From Burkholderiales bacterium (GTDB taxonomy: Bacteria > Pseudomonadota > Gammaproteobacteria > Burkholderiales > Burkholderiaceae_C): a DNA stretch of 64,000 nucleotides. The notes beneath the pieces were generated by a model that had not been told where the DNA came from, did not search any database, and saw only the letters and a list, made by a program, of their open reading frames with translations. This document shows, one piece after another, positions 63,500-64,000 of the stretch (position 1 is its first letter; each line of letters opens with the position of its first letter). Location: NCBI GenBank assembly GCA_016000195.1, contig JAECRO010000005.1:38010-102009 (forward strand), written 5' to 3'. The position numbers were made by a program, and so were the translations under genes.

Positions 63500-63540
63500 G
63501 TATAGCGCAGACTGCCAAAAATGGCAAATCTGCGCTATAC
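63500..63540 (-). promoter_or_regulatory. Palindrome containing a near-consensus sigma70 promoter upstream of rplC
   Basis: Minus strand TTGCCA-N17-TATACT embedded in TATAGCGCAGATTTGCCATTTTTGGCAGTCTGCGCTATA. Confidence 0.65.
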
Positions 63541-63608
63541 CAGAAGAATTTGAAGGGGAACGGTGTTGGGTTTTCACCCAACACATTCAAGTCCGCTTCA
63601 GCTTCCGT

Positions 63609-63923
63609 TTACTGCAGCTTGATTTCGACGTCCACGCCAGCAGGCAGATCGAGTTTCATCAACGCATCGACGGTCTTGTCCGTCGGGTCAACGATGTCCA
63701 TCAGGCGCTGGTGCGTGCGGATTTCAAGCTGGTCGCGGCTCGTCTTGTTGACGTGGGGCGAACGCAGGATGTCGAAACGCTTCATGCGGGTTGGCAGGGG
63801 CACGGGCCCCTTGACAATCGCGCCGGTGCGCTTGGCGGTGTCAACGATCTCGGCGGCGGACTGGTCAATCAGTTTGTAGTCAAACGCTTTGAGACGGATA
63901 CGGATTTTTTGCTTGGTGGCCAT
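63609..63923 (-). CDS. rpsJ: 30S ribosomal protein S10
   Basis: [46 protein letters not shown]. Confidence 0.98.
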   Translation of the reverse strand: MATKQKIRIRLKAFDYKLIDQSAAEIVDTAKRTGAIVKGPVPLPTRMKRFDILRSPHVNKTSRDQLEIRTHQRLMDIVDPTDKTVDALMKLDLPAGVDVEIKLQ

Positions 63924-63950
63924 GGTAATTCCTTGGGTTGTTCTGGGGAA

Positions 63951-64000
63951 TTACGCGAGGATCTTGGCCACAACGCCAGCGCCCACGGTACGGCCGCCTT
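63951..64000 (-). CDS. tuf: Elongation factor Tu C-terminus (truncated by window edge; not in ORF track)
   Basis: Minus strand reads ...KGGRTVGAGVVAKILA* immediately upstream of rpsJ. Confidence 0.93.
   Translation of the reverse strand, partial: GGRTVGAGVVAKILA

Overview
The window is GC-rich beta-proteobacterial chromosome with Comamonadaceae (Polaromonas/Rhodoferax-like) character; this taxonomic guess is inferred from gene content and was not searched. Most of it is core genome: a partial PAS-GGDEF-EAL protein, YggS, pilT-CNB-pilU, a 3-HIBADH-family oxidoreductase, BON lipoprotein, SIS protein, YraN/RsmI, Bcr/CflA MFS, HiPIP, tRNA-Arg(CCG), dihaem cytochrome c, allantoate amidohydrolase with a decayed allA, LRR-kinase, panE-like gene, aroQ, a cadA-type ATPase with divergent MerR regulator, cytosine deaminase, split metH with an SAH riboswitch, a compact NRPS plus PPTase, comM, glnK-amtB behind an apparent sigma54/NtrC promoter, GT39, peroxiredoxin, and the S10 ribosomal operon down to the edge of tuf. 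The main accessory block is ~25.5-38.1 kb. There a tightly overlapping (+) operon (repeat-rich protein, degenerate J-domain protein, GrpE-like, Hsp70, zinc ribbon) converges on a tightly overlapping AT-richer (-) operon (WYL regulator, unlisted 41-aa TM peptide, three dynamin/Era-like GTPases, a membrane/coiled-coil protein, zinc ribbon). An IS remnant lies at its left border. This is the best candidate for an undescribed system. Other notable signals are a dispersed ~60-bp repeat that has invaded coding sequences in frame (yggS, metH), an NRPS with a carrier domain lacking the canonical Ser, several gene remnants, and a promoter/hairpin inside the rpsJ-rplC gap.
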